This document shows positions 36,448 through 43,831 of a DNA stretch of 64,000 nt, piece by piece. The DNA is from JAVZYK01 sp049699715 (lineage in GTDB: Archaea > Nanobdellota > Nanobdellia > Pacearchaeales > UBA284). Numbering within the stretch: position 1 is the first letter of the stretch; each line of letters opens with the position of its first letter. The translations under genes were made by a program, and so were the position numbers. Location of the stretch: contig JBNAVB010000001.1 of NCBI GenBank assembly GCA_049699715.1, positions 6,242-70,241 of the forward strand. Direction: 5' to 3'. The notes under the pieces were generated by a model that was not told the origin of the DNA, did no database searches, and saw only the letters and a list, made by a program, of their open reading frames with translations.

Positions 36448-37131
36448 TTATTTCTTTTTCTCTTTACCATTTAAACAATCTCTTATATTATAAAATTTGT
36501 TTTTGACTTTCGTGTTATGCCTCGGGTCTTTATTCCAATATTTAAGAACATAAATTGCAGAATCTGGGGCTTCAATTTTTTTCTGGTTCATGTGGTGTCT
36601 TAAAAAAAAAGCGGCATACTTATGCTGATAGTCTGGGTTCAATAACAATCTGTGTCCTTTGAGATTGTTAACTGTATTGGCAGTAGAATCATGTTTTTTT
36701 ATTTGCTCTTCAAGCCATCTGTGGTTAGTTTCATTTATAGAATAATAACCCCAAGAAAATTTTTTTAAATTTCTGTCAGTCACCATATTCTCGACTCCGG
36801 TTTCAATGATAGCCAATGAAAGTAGCAATTCCTGCGGTACCTTATACTCTTTGCTTGCGATATAAGAACCTTTAGCAAAAGAATAAGCTTCATTATAGTC
36901 TAAAGTATCGCCCCAGTATGCTTTATGTTCTGTCTGGATAATCTTTACAAATTTGCTTAAATATTCTTCAAGTTTTTCTCGCTCCTTTTTCTTTGCTTGC
37001 CATTCAAGGAAAGCAGGGATCCCTTTAAGAGCAGCCACTGAAGCCAAACATCCTAACAGTATCCATCTTCCTATTTTGGGCATTTTTTTGTATTTGATAT
37101 CGTTAATTTTGTTACCATCAAAAAATAACAC
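36448..37131 (-). CDS. Membrane-anchored lysozyme/SLT-like protein
   Basis: 227 residues from ATG 37131, or 210 from ATG 37080 (MPKIGRWILLGC). The latter fits better: TTTATAAAT lies some 55 bp before it, while it lies only a few bases before 37131. A membrane anchor follows (about residues 22-44). The exposed part has YKVPQELLLSLAIIETG followed by FSWGYYSINE, the pattern of a lytic-transglycosylase fold: a Glu after a helix, then a Gly-x-x-x-I turn. Archaea in general lack murein, so the target could be another cell's wall or a pseudomurein-like or glycan polymer. This assignment is by pattern only. Confidence 0.55.
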   Translation of the reverse strand: MLFFDGNKINDIKYKKMPKIGRWILLGCLASVAALKGIPAFLEWQAKKKEREKLEEYLSKFVKIIQTEHKAYWGDTLDYNEAYSFAKGSYIASKEYKVPQELLLSLAIIETGVENMVTDRNLKKFSWGYYSINETNHRWLEEQIKKHDSTANTVNNLKGHRLLLNPDYQHKYAAFFLRHHMNQKKIEAPDSAIYVLKYWNKDPRHNTKVKNKFYNIRDCLNGKEKKK

Positions 37132-37209
37132 TTATTTATAAATCTTTGCTTTAGTAAACGCCTTAGAAAACAGAATTAGATTTATAAGATAAAGCCGCTT
37201 GCTCAATAT

Positions 37210-39669
37210 ATGCTTACATTAAATTTTATTCCAGTAGACTATGATTACTTTGATTGGCAGTCTCGCAATTACGTGAAAATAATCGGCCGCGATGATAAAG
37301 GCAGACGAATATGCCTTGTGGACAGCTTCGAGCCCTATTTATGGGCAATCTTCAAGCAAGGCACGAGCGAGAAAAAAATAAAAGAAATCCAGCAAAAGAT
37401 AGAAAAAATAAAAATCGAGCAGCCAAGCCGTAAAACTGCAGTAGAAAAAACCCAAGTCCTCGAGAAAAAATTTCTTGGAAAGCCAGTCAAAGCTCTCAAG
37501 ATATTCATAACCAACTATAAGGATGCTCACCTAGTCGCAGACAAAATAGACTTTCTAGAAATCGAAGCCCGCAGAGAGTACGATTTGAACCTAATTACAA
37601 AATATATAATTGACAAGAAACTCGCGCCTTTGACTTGGCATAAAATTTCAGGAGATTTAATCGATTCTTCTGATTTTGGGGGCTTATCAAACTTGATAGA
37701 TGTTGATGTTTGTATTAAAGTAGAGAAAATAGAAAAGATTGAGCCAGAGTTAAAGTTTGAGCCAAAGATTATGGCTTACGATATAGAGGCGGATGAATTC
37801 GAGATTGGCCGTGGCGAGATTCTGATGATTTCTCTTGTTGGAAAAAACTTCAAGAGAGTTCTGACGTGGAAGCGCGTTCCTCGAGCTCCTGATTTCGTTG
37901 AATTCTGTAAAAACGAAGCCGAGATGATTGAAAAATTTGTAGAGCATATAAAAAAAGAACAGCCAGACATCTTAGTGGGCTATTTTTCAGATGGCTTTGA
38001 CTTGCCTTATCTCCGAGCGCGAGCCGAGAAATTTAAAGTTAAGCTTGCTCTTGGTTTAGATGATTCCCCGCCAACATTCGCCAGAGGCCGCGTCACTTCT
38101 GCGCGAATCAATGGGATAGTTCATGTTGATTTGCTTCGCTTTATTGAAACAATCTACTCGCCATATATGCAGTCCGAAACTTTAAGTTTGGATGAAGTTG
38201 CTACCGAGTTTCTTGGCGAGGGCAAAAAGGATTTCAAATTCAAGCATTCCACAAGACTCAAGGAACATGAATGGCTTGATTACTTTGAATATAACTTGCA
38301 AGATTCTATACTCACTTACAAGCTAACAGAAAAATTCTGGCCGGACATGCAAGAGTTCTGTAAAATTATTCAAGAGCCAGCGTTCGAGATAACCCGTGAC
38401 GGGATGTCGCAGCTCGTTGAAGGTTACATTTTACATCATCTCTATGAATATGATGAAATCGCTGAAAAAAGGCCGTTACACGATGAAATCGAGCAGAGAA
38501 GGGCTCAGGGCAAGTACGAAGGCGCTTTTGTTTTTCAGCCCACTCCCGGTTTGTATGAGAACATTGTGATGTTTGATTTTACAAGTATGTATTCTTCTGT
38601 AATTGTAACTTACAATCTCTCAAAAGCAACTCTTCTCACGAGCAAAAAAACTGAAAATGAAGCTTACAAAGCCGAACTCGAAGAAGGCAAAGTTTATTTT
38701 TCGAAAAATCAAGGTTTTTTCCCGTTGATGCTTAAAGATATGGTAGAGAAAAGAAAAAAATACAAAGAAGAATACAAAAAAGATCCTTCCCCTGTTAGAA
38801 GAGCTCGGAGCAATGCTTATAAATTGCTTGCCAACGCCTGCTACGGTTACCAGGGTTTTTTTGGAGCGAGATATTATTGCAGGGAAGCTGCTGCCGCCAC
38901 AGCCGCTCTCGCAAGAAAAGCAATTCTCACAACAATTGACAAGATAAAAAACGCAGATTATCAAGTTATTTATTCTGACACAGATTCTATCGCGTTTTTG
39001 TTAGGAAAACACAAAAAATCCGAGGCTCTCGAATTCCTGAAAAAACTCAATTCCGAGCTACCGGGAATAATGGAGATGGAACTCGAAGATTTCTATGCTC
39101 GAGGAATATGGGTTACAAAGAGGACAGGCGAGTTCGGCGCAAAGAAAAAATATGCCTTGATAACAGAAGAAGGCAAATTAAAAGTCAGGGGCTTTGAAAC
39201 TGTTAGGCGAGACTGGTGCAATTTGGCTCGAGAGTTACAAAACCAAGTTCTTTTGAGAATCTTGAAAGAAGGTAATGAAAAAAGTGCTCTCGAACATACA
39301 AAAGAAATAATCAAAAGGCTTAAAGAAAGGAAAGTCAGCAAAGAAGACATAATTATTAGAACTCAACTTAAGAAGCCAATTTCAGAGTATAAATCCATCA
39401 CTCCCCATGTCATTGCAGCCAAAAAAATGGAAGAAGCCAACATTCCTGTGGACGCAGGCATGCTTATAAGTTATTTCATCGCTGAAACCCGCGACACCAA
39501 GAAACTTGTTCGTGAGAAAGTCAAGCTTCCAGATGAAAAAGGAGAGTATAACATCAAATATTATCTGGAACATCAAATAATTCCGGCAGTCGAGAACATC
39601 TTTGAGGTTTTTGGCATCAAGAAAGGCGAGTTGTTAGGAAAACAACAGAAAAAGCTGATGGAATTTTGA
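37210..39669 (+). CDS. polB: Family B DNA polymerase
   Basis: An 819-residue replicative-type polymerase. The exonuclease domain shows Exo I in MAYDIEADEF; polymerase motif A reads FDFTSMYSSVI, motif B KLLANACYGY and motif C YSDTDSIAF. In motif A the usual SLYPSI is SMYSSV, that is, Pro is replaced by Ser; the catalytic Asp is intact. The C-terminus QKKLMEF is a PCNA-box-like end shared with FEN1 and RNase HII here. No intein is present. A TATA-like TTTATAAG about 25 bp upstream implies a leaderless message. Confidence 0.97.
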   Translation: MLTLNFIPVDYDYFDWQSRNYVKIIGRDDKGRRICLVDSFEPYLWAIFKQGTSEKKIKEIQQKIEKIKIEQPSRKTAVEKTQVLEKKFLGKPVKALKIFITNYKDAHLVADKIDFLEIEARREYDLNLITKYIIDKKLAPLTWHKISGDLIDSSDFGGLSNLIDVDVCIKVEKIEKIEPELKFEPKIMAYDIEADEFEIGRGEILMISLVGKNFKRVLTWKRVPRAPDFVEFCKNEAEMIEKFVEHIKKEQPDILVGYFSDGFDLPYLRARAEKFKVKLALGLDDSPPTFARGRVTSARINGIVHVDLLRFIETIYSPYMQSETLSLDEVATEFLGEGKKDFKFKHSTRLKEHEWLDYFEYNLQDSILTYKLTEKFWPDMQEFCKIIQEPAFEITRDGMSQLVEGYILHHLYEYDEIAEKRPLHDEIEQRRAQGKYEGAFVFQPTPGLYENIVMFDFTSMYSSVIVTYNLSKATLLTSKKTENEAYKAELEEGKVYFSKNQGFFPLMLKDMVEKRKKYKEEYKKDPSPVRRARSNAYKLLANACYGYQGFFGARYYCREAAAATAALARKAILTTIDKIKNADYQVIYSDTDSIAFLLGKHKKSEALEFLKKLNSELPGIMEMELEDFYARGIWVTKRTGEFGAKKKYALITEEGKLKVRGFETVRRDWCNLARELQNQVLLRILKEGNEKSALEHTKEIIKRLKERKVSKEDIIIRTQLKKPISEYKSITPHVIAAKKMEEANIPVDAGMLISYFIAETRDTKKLVREKVKLPDEKGEYNIKYYLEHQIIPAVENIFEVFGIKKGELLGKQQKKLMEF

Positions 39670-39679
39670 ATTCTAATAA

Positions 39680-40354
39680 TCAAAACTCACCGAGCTTTTT
39701 CTGTCCTTTTTTGCCTTCTTGATTCTTCCAAGTTTGCCATGATTTTCTGATGAGGCCAATCTTTGCAAGTTCTTTGGCCTTAGGGGTTTTCAAAAACTTA
39801 ACACACAAGGGGTCAGAAGGATAGCCACTTCCGCACTCAATGTCATATTCGCGCCTTATCTTTTCCATTTCCGAGTCTCGCGTAACTTTTGCCAAGATAC
39901 TCGCTGCAGAGCAGACCGGATGATGGACATCAGCTTTATGCTCGCATTTCAAAACAATTTTATCTATATTGTTCACATGAGACAAAACATAATTTCGCCA
40001 TGCCATTACATTATTTGAAGGGCAATCTATAATAACTTCCGCTTGAGTGATATTTTTTATCAAAATATTTATGATTTCTGCTGATTTGAGCGCTTCAATC
40101 TTGTTCAAGTTGATCTTCTGCTCAAGCATTGAATCAATCTCACTTGCCGTTGTTTTTAAAATCACATACGCATTAGCAATTTTCTTGATTTCTCTGGCAA
40201 GAAATTCTCGATGCTGTGGTGAAAGCATCTTAGAATCCTTAACTTTGATAAGCTTTAACTTGGCTTCCTGTTTCTCGTCAACGAGAATACCTGCTAAAAC
40301 CATTGGCCCTATAACTGGGCCCCTGCCAGCATCATCTATCCCGATTTTAAACAT
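39680..40354 (-). CDS. rnhB: Ribonuclease HII
   Basis: A 224-residue enzyme removing RNA from RNA/DNA hybrids. I use ATG 40354, preceded by a GAGGTAA Shine-Dalgarno; the longer start at 40405 would run into the tRNA. GIDDAGRGPVIGPM carries the first acidic pair, but the second residue is Asp where the family usually has Glu; VIIDCPSNN and KADVHHPVCSAASILAKVTR give the other acidic residues. The C-terminus QKKLGEF resembles that of PolB and FEN1. It converges on polB with a 10-bp gap. Confidence 0.94.
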   Translation of the reverse strand: MFKIGIDDAGRGPVIGPMVLAGILVDEKQEAKLKLIKVKDSKMLSPQHREFLAREIKKIANAYVILKTTASEIDSMLEQKINLNKIEALKSAEIINILIKNITQAEVIIDCPSNNVMAWRNYVLSHVNNIDKIVLKCEHKADVHHPVCSAASILAKVTRDSEMEKIRREYDIECGSGYPSDPLCVKFLKTPKAKELAKIGLIRKSWQTWKNQEGKKGQKKLGEF

Positions 40355-40381
40355 CGTAGTTACCTCTTTATCTAAAAAGAG

Positions 40382-40510
40382 TAGCGGGGGCGGGATTTGA
40401 ACCACGCGACCTCAAGGTTATGGGCCCTTCGCTTTTGTTTTAAAACAAAATTGCGAGCTAACCAGGCTGCTTTGGGCAACACTTATTGTTTTTAGTGTTT
40501 CCACCCCGCT
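40382..40510 (-). tRNA. tRNA-Met (CAT), probably initiator, with two introns
   Basis: Acceptor AGCGGGG/CCCCGCT with A73; the A1-T72 pair points to the initiator. The anticodon CAT is at 40420-40422. Removing 29 nt (40472-40500) gives a perfect D-stem GAGC/GCTC, and removing 24 nt (40427-40450) gives the anticodon stem CAAGG/CCTTG with a 7-nt loop CCCATAA. Both introns are at non-canonical sites (D-stem and position 29/30) and both contain inverted repeats (AACACT/AGTGTT; TTTTGTTTTAAAACAAAA). Oddities: position 33 is C instead of T, and the T-stem GCG(T)GG/CCCGC has one extra T. CCA is not encoded. Confidence 0.8.
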
Positions 40511-40578
40511 ATACCTGGAAAAACCATAAAGGTCTATCCCCGCAATAGTTTATCGAAGATAATCCTTATAAAGTTTTC

Positions 40579-41211
40579 TTATAAGAACTTTTCTGCACGT
40601 CGTTTATATAACTCATTCGAACTGCCCACTACATCAAACCATTTTTTCAATTCTTTTTTACCACTTATTCTAATTTTTAATTTGCCTTTTTCTAATCGCT
40701 GAATTCTATAAGAAAAATTGTTTTCTTTTAAGATATCTATAATTTGTTTCTGCGCTGGGCAAGGAGACATTCTAATTTCTATTCTAGGATAAAGAATCCC
40801 ATTATTTCTAAATATAGTCACAGAACCATCAGTATCAAATAAGCCTCTTAAAACTAACAAAGCCAGTCTTCCTTTAACATAGTCTTTAGGAATTTCCATT
40901 CTGTTCCATTTTGGAGATTTTTTAAGTCCAAGGACATTTATAGCATAAAGTACCTTATCTTTTCTGAAAATTCTTATATCTGTAGCATTTTCACTTTTTT
41001 TGAAATGCACTTTTGGAGGGAGTCCCATTACTTCTTTCATTAAATTAAAAACATGGCCAATATATTGCTTATTTCTAGAATCGAGGGTAACTTTCAATTG
41101 GTGTAATTTTTTACTTTTATTTTCTTGTTTAAAATCATAAATACCTATACTTCCGTCTCCCAACATTACTCCTATGAATTCGGCGATTTTCTCCTCTTTT
41201 AATTTTGCCAT
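40579..41211 (-). CDS. Free-standing LAGLIDADG homing-type endonuclease
   Basis: A 210-residue protein with both LAGLIDADG helices: IAEFIGVMLGDGSIG near residue 10 and LLVLRGLFDTDGSV near residue 118, each ending in the catalytic Asp. The rest matches the alpha/beta saddle of the family. It is not inside an intron or intein of a visible host gene; it sits between tRNA-Met (with introns) and tRNA-Pro, with 68 and 11 bp spacing. It may be the remnant of a mobile intron, a domesticated maturase, or a free selfish gene. Confidence 0.85.
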   Translation of the reverse strand: MAKLKEEKIAEFIGVMLGDGSIGIYDFKQENKSKKLHQLKVTLDSRNKQYIGHVFNLMKEVMGLPPKVHFKKSENATDIRIFRKDKVLYAINVLGLKKSPKWNRMEIPKDYVKGRLALLVLRGLFDTDGSVTIFRNNGILYPRIEIRMSPCPAQKQIIDILKENNFSYRIQRLEKGKLKIRISGKKELKKWFDVVGSSNELYKRRAEKFL

Positions 41212-41222
41212 CTTATAAAAAA

Positions 41223-41297
41223 TGGGGCTGCCCGGATTTGAACCGGGGCCGCGAGTGCCCTAGACTCGTATACTAGACCAAGCTATACTACAGCCCC
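41223..41297 (-). tRNA. tRNA-Pro (AGG)
   Basis: Acceptor GGGGCTG/CAGCCCC with A73; anticodon stem CGAGT/ACTCG with loop CTAGGGC, so the anticodon is AGG and position 37 is G, as is usual in tRNA-Pro. T-stem CCCGG/CCGGG is intact. No intron is needed. The variable loop is short, ruling out Leu or Ser. An A at position 34 is very unusual in archaea, which normally use GGG for the CCY codons. Confidence 0.85.
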
Positions 41298-41335
41298 ATA
41301 ATAAATCTTAAATATATAGCTTTATTAAGATTTTC

Positions 41336-41572
41336 ATGTCAGGAAAAGGTGAGGGCAAGTATGAATTAAAAGGAGCAAAAGTCTATTTACATGAGCAAGG
41401 CAAATCACGAGCCAGAATAACTCATATAGATATAGAGCATCCTAAAATTGCTGAAATTATCAAGGAAGGCGAGGCAACGTATTGCGCTGGCAAATCAGGA
41501 GGTTGTTTTATTGGACTAAAGCGAGAAATGCTTGAAAGAGCCGGGAAATTAATTAAAAAAAGCGAGAATTAA
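41336..41572 (+). CDS. Small soluble protein, unknown
   Basis: A 78-residue basic/acidic mixed protein with a conserved-looking Cys pair in EATYCAGKSGGCFIG near residue 50. The pattern suggests a small nucleic-acid or metal binder, but no family is recognised. It stands alone behind tRNA-Pro (divergent). Confidence 0.45.
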   Translation: MSGKGEGKYELKGAKVYLHEQGKSRARITHIDIEHPKIAEIIKEGEATYCAGKSGGCFIGLKREMLERAGKLIKKSEN

Positions 41573-41578
41573 AGTGAC

Positions 41579-41613
41579 GTCCTCTTCGGGCTAAACGAAG
41601 TTTCCAATAGGAC
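41579..41613. other. Nested hairpin, possible RNA element
   Basis: GTCCT pairs with AGGAC and, inside it, CTTCG pairs with CGAAG around GGCTAAA, with an eight-base bulge on the 3' side. It lies seven bases after the stop codon ending at 41572. It could be a 3'-end structure of that message or a small RNA. Confidence 0.35.
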
Positions 41614-41682
41614 AACATCAGCATCATCATATTAAAATATCAGAGAAATTAAACAAAGAAATTAAATTTTCTTTGCATAAAA

Positions 41683-41997
41683 ATGAGTTTAACTAAGAGA
41701 GTAGAAGAATTTTTTGAAATAAGTGCTAATATCAACTTTGGTTCTGTGTTTCCCTATCTTGGTTCTGCTACTTTTTCTTTTTATAATATTCTTGATGGAA
41801 GCAATAGCAACGACTGGCTCCTGAACGGTGCAGCCACAGCCTCATTAATAATCGGCTTTTGTATTTCCGGGATTAGTTACTCGATTTATAAAAGCATAGA
41901 ATCAAGGCCCGAAGAACTTGAAGAAATAGAAGGGGCTACAAACAACAGATTAATCAAGAATGTAATAAACTATTATAAAAGAACCAACAAGAAATAA
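41683..41997 (+). CDS. Small membrane protein, unknown
   Basis: A 104-residue protein with two hydrophobic segments (about residues 20-38 and 50-70) and a charged C-terminal tail (PEELEEIEGATNNRLIK). No family recognised. It lies 32 bp before tRNA-Ser on the same strand. Confidence 0.45.
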   Translation: MSLTKRVEEFFEISANINFGSVFPYLGSATFSFYNILDGSNSNDWLLNGAATASLIIGFCISGISYSIYKSIESRPEELEEIEGATNNRLIKNVINYYKRTNKK

Positions 41998-42029
41998 ATT
42001 TAAAAGTTCTTGATTCTTCATAAATTTAA

Positions 42030-42153
42030 GCCGCGATGGCCCAATGGTAAGGCGCAGGTTTGCTAAAGAATCTTTTTAGAAAAAAGATTCTATCAAAAAA
42101 TGCAAACAACCTGTTTCCGAAAGGATATCTGGGTTCAATTCCCAGTCGCGGCG
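42030..42153 (+). tRNA. tRNA-Ser (GCT) with a 42-nt intron
   Basis: Acceptor GCCGCGA/TCGCGGC with G73, the normal Ser discriminator. Anticodon stem CAGGT/ACCTG encloses loop TTGCTAA when the intron 42066-42107 is removed, at the canonical 37/38 site. The intron contains an 11-bp hairpin (AGAATCTTTTT/AAAAAGATTCT). The long variable arm (TTTCCGAAAGGATAT) marks a type II tRNA. T-stem CTGGG/CCCAG is intact. CCA is not encoded; a run of T follows. Confidence 0.92.
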
Positions 42154-42162
42154 TTTTTTTTT
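42154..42162 (+). terminator. T-run terminator after tRNA-Ser
   Basis: Nine T bases directly follow the tRNA 3' end, the usual archaeal termination signal. The start of the S2 gene lies 55 bp on. Confidence 0.6.
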
Positions 42163-42216
42163 ATTCTTCTCGCATATTCTCGCAACCTTTTTAAAGCAAG
42201 ACTTTCTTACACTTTA

Positions 42217-43164
42217 ATGCCGCGAAAAAAGAAAACTGAAGAAACCAAAATAGAAGAAAAAATCGAAGAAGTAATAGAAAAACCAGAAGAAGTCAGGGAA
42301 GTAGTGGAAGATAAACCAAAGAAAGAGAAGGAAGAAGTTGGAGAGAAGGAAGGAGAGAAAATAAAAGAAAAAGAAGTCCTGCTCGTGCCTCTTGAAGAGT
42401 ATATCAAGGCAGCTGTTCATCTTGGAACTAGGGCGATAACTCCCGACATGAGGCAGTATGTCTACAGAAGAAAGGCCGATGGGATAGCAGTCCTTAACAC
42501 AAAAAAGATTGATGAGAAAATAGCTGTCGCTGCCAAATTCCTCGCGCAGTTCGAACCGAAAGACATGCTTGTCTGCTGCAAGCGCGAGGTTGGATGGAAA
42601 AGTCTTGAGGCTTTCAAGGAAGCTTTAGGCGACGTGAAGATTTTTATGAGATATCCTGCCGGCATTATAACCAACTCAGACTTAGAGAACTTTTTCGAAC
42701 CCAAAGTTCTGTTTATCGTTGACCCCTGGCTTGACAAAAATGCGTTGCATGATGCTACAAGAATTAACATTCCTGTTGTTGCACTATGCGATACCAACAA
42801 TGTAACCACAAATATCGATATAGTCGTTCCTTGCAACAACAAGGCTCCCAAAAGTATAGGCTTAGTGCTCTATCTCATAGCGAAGCTTTATCTTGAAAAG
42901 AAAGGGATAAAAAAGAAACTTAATCCTCGCGATTTTTATGAGATAGAAGAAAGCGAAGTCAAAGAGACAGCAGGCAGAAAAAGGCTGAAAGAAGAGCTTC
43001 TCAAGAGAATTCAGCTCGATGAAGAAAAGAAAGAATCAGAGAAAAAAGAAACAAAAGAAAAGAAGGAAAGAGAAGCCGAGAAAGAAAGCAAAGAGAAAAA
43101 GGAAACAGAAGAAGTGGAGAGGGAAGAAAAGGAAGAGAGAAAGAGCGAAGAAACGATGGAATAA
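42217..43164 (+). CDS. rps2: 30S ribosomal protein S2 (uS2) with charged extensions
   Basis: A 315-residue protein: core from about residue 50 to 255 (EEYIKAAVHLGTRAITPDMR, VYRRKADGIAVLNTKKID, FEPKVLFIVDPWLDKNAL, PVVALCDTNN, NNKAPKSIGLVLYLIAKLYL), flanked by about 50 N-terminal and about 60 C-terminal residues made almost entirely of Glu and Lys. I take ATG 42217; an upstream in-frame ATG lies within the tRNA. Archaeal S2 is usually close to 200-250 residues, so the extensions are the unusual part. Confidence 0.94.
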   Translation: MPRKKKTEETKIEEKIEEVIEKPEEVREVVEDKPKKEKEEVGEKEGEKIKEKEVLLVPLEEYIKAAVHLGTRAITPDMRQYVYRRKADGIAVLNTKKIDEKIAVAAKFLAQFEPKDMLVCCKREVGWKSLEAFKEALGDVKIFMRYPAGIITNSDLENFFEPKVLFIVDPWLDKNALHDATRINIPVVALCDTNNVTTNIDIVVPCNNKAPKSIGLVLYLIAKLYLEKKGIKKKLNPRDFYEIEESEVKETAGRKRLKEELLKRIQLDEEKKESEKKETKEKKEREAEKESKEKKETEEVEREEKEERKSEETME

Positions 43165-43219
43165 GCACTGCGAGGCGAGGATTTTTAAATTTCTAATTCT
43201 TTAGATTATAGATGATTAT

Positions 43220-43291
43220 GCCTCGGTAGCTCAACGGCAGAGCATCTGCTTCGTAAGCAGGCGGTTGTGGGTTCAAATCCCATCCGAGGCT
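43220..43291 (+). tRNA. tRNA-Thr (CGT)
   Basis: Acceptor GCCTCGG/CCGAGGC with T73; the anticodon loop TTCGTAA gives CGT, reading ACG. The D-arm and the T-stem (TGTGG/CCCAT with one wobble) are intact. No intron. CCA is not encoded. The threonyl-tRNA synthetase gene is about 550 bp further on, on the other strand. Confidence 0.93.
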
Positions 43292-43295
43292 CTCT

Positions 43296-43814
43296 TTATT
43301 TTTTGTTCCCTTTCTGGAAGCTTAGAAAATCAGCAATGCTCTCCTCTTTTTCTTCTAGAACTTTGCCATTGAAGCAATCCACATGTATCCTCAAGATTTT
43401 CAGGCAATCCATAAGGCATGTAACATTCCACAATTGAACATTGTTTATTTTCTGCAGCACAATGAATATTTTGCTTATGTTGAATTCTGTCAGGGCTCTC
43501 CTTTTAATCTCGCCTTCAATTATTTTCTTCAGCTTTTCAATATCTATCTTTATTTTTTCATCTAGCGCGCTCAACTCGCTTGTCGGATTGATTTCATCTT
43601 CTTTGTATTCAATTTTGCCTTCTTCGCTGACAAGAAAGGTTGCCACCTTAGTCTTGCCGATGATATAATCAAGCTGCTGTGTCTCGAGCTCGAGCTTCGA
43701 GTTAAGCGCGAAGAAAGCGCTAAATAAGAACGTGTTCTTATGCTTTTCCTTGAATCTTTTGAATTCCTTGCTGCCTTGCAGAATTTTCAGAGAATTTTGA
43801 AATGACATTATCAA
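43296..43814 (-). CDS. Unknown soluble protein downstream of thrS
   Basis: A 172-residue mixed alpha/beta protein (LFSAFFALNSKLELETQQLD, KTKVATFLVSEEGKIEYKED). The likely start is the second Met (43808). No signal or membrane segment and no family recognised. It is 18 bp downstream of thrS on the same strand, so the pair is probably cotranscribed. Confidence 0.5.
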   Translation of the reverse strand: MIMSFQNSLKILQGSKEFKRFKEKHKNTFLFSAFFALNSKLELETQQLDYIIGKTKVATFLVSEEGKIEYKEDEINPTSELSALDEKIKIDIEKLKKIIEGEIKRRALTEFNISKIFIVLQKINNVQLWNVTCLMDCLKILRIHVDCFNGKVLEEKEESIADFLSFQKGNKK

Positions 43815-43831
43815 TTGTTATGTTATTTATA

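Noticed and set aside
40355..40405. A longer N-terminus for RNase HII
   Set aside because: It would overlap the tRNA-Met 3' end, and a GAGGTAA Shine-Dalgarno marks the ATG at 40354.
41223..41297. A tRNA-Leu or tRNA-Asp reading of this tRNA
   Set aside because: The variable loop is short (not Leu) and the loop sequence CTAGGGC with G37 fits Pro; GTC is not at the anticodon position.
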